Shown here: piece after piece, positions 14,588-14,667 of the stretch
Position numbering within the stretch: position 1 is the first letter of the stretch
Layout: every line of letters starts with the position of its first letter
DNA from: Pseudomonadota bacterium
GTDB lineage: Bacteria > Pseudomonadota > Alphaproteobacteria > Rhizobiales > Rhizobiaceae
NCBI GenBank assembly: GCA_003242525.1
Contig: QGUU01000017.1
Coordinates: 1 to 14,667 of the forward strand
Direction of reading: 5' to 3'
DNA length: 14,667 nucleotides
Position numbers and translations under genes: made by a program
Notes under the pieces: model-generated
Databases searched by the model: none
Seen by the model: the letters and a program-made list of their open reading frames with translations, nothing else
What the model was told of the DNA's origin: nothing

Positions 14588-14667
14588 TCAGTTGCGCCGG
14601 GCGTCAATGGAATAGGCGCCGGCTCCGAGGACGGCCAGGAGAAGAAAGCCGCCGGTGATGCCGAGAT
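14588..14667 (-). CDS. C-terminal end of a small membrane protein, probably DoxX family (partial)
   Basis: The minus strand reads LGITGGFLLLAVLGAGAYSI then DARRN and TGA at 14588-14590; the rest lies beyond the window. A final hydrophobic segment followed by a YSIDARR-type tail is how many DoxX-family membrane proteins end. With only 25 residues visible, the family call rests on this tail alone. It converges on ppx. Confidence 0.5.
   Translation of the reverse strand, partial: LGITGGFLLLAVLGAGAYSIDARRN

Noticed and set aside
1..14667. A previously undescribed multi-gene system (defence, toxin, biosynthetic cluster)
   Set aside because: Every sizeable frame on either strand is accounted for by a known housekeeping family or is an antisense shadow; no cluster of unknown genes remains.

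Overview
The window is GC-rich chromosomal DNA from an alphaproteobacterium, most likely a member of the Rhizobiales (Phyllobacteriaceae or Mesorhizobium-like). This rests on protein resemblance recalled from memory, on the complete Aap-type general amino-acid permease operon, on two alphaproteobacterial/mitochondrial-type accessory subunits of respiratory complex I, and on tRNA genes with an encoded CCA end. Gene density is high. I see no prophage, insertion sequence, CRISPR array, plasmid function or secretion/defence island.

Layout, left to right. (1) 1-716: the 3' part of hda (DnaA-inactivating AAA+ protein), then a tRNA-Pro(UGG) on the minus strand. (2) 717-1631: a poorly organised stretch with a possible decayed minus-strand reading frame (860-1059) and a flavin reductase gene whose frame is cut by an in-frame amber codon at 1497-1499. 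(3) 1654-3117: a minus-strand endonuclease/exonuclease/phosphatase-family gene, a plus-strand NDUFS4-like complex I subunit, and tRNA-Arg(UCU). (4) 3300-9122: metC (cystathionine beta-lyase, minus) divergent from the operon aapJ-aapQ-aapM-aapP, which encodes a full ABC importer: periplasmic binding protein, two permeases and an ATPase. (5) 9171-10669: a minus-strand pair, an NDUFS6-like zinc-finger gene followed by an FAD-dependent monooxygenase. (6) 10818-14536: ppk1 and ppx in a one-base-overlap operon for polyphosphate synthesis and breakdown, closed by a strong hairpin. (7) 14588-14667: the C-terminal end of a convergent small membrane protein, probably DoxX family.

How the genes relate. 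AapJQMP work together as one transporter. Ppk and Ppx are opposing enzymes of polyphosphate metabolism. MetC handles sulfur amino acids and shares an upstream region of about 320 bp with the amino-acid permease. The two complex I accessory genes act in the same respiratory complex but lie in separate units. The rest is ordinary housekeeping.

I did not find a convincing undescribed system. The most checkable oddities are the amber-interrupted flavin reductase, the decayed frame beside it, the repeated ribosome-binding-site hairpin AGGG-GAA-CCCT in the aap operon, and the stem-loop between aapJ and aapQ.
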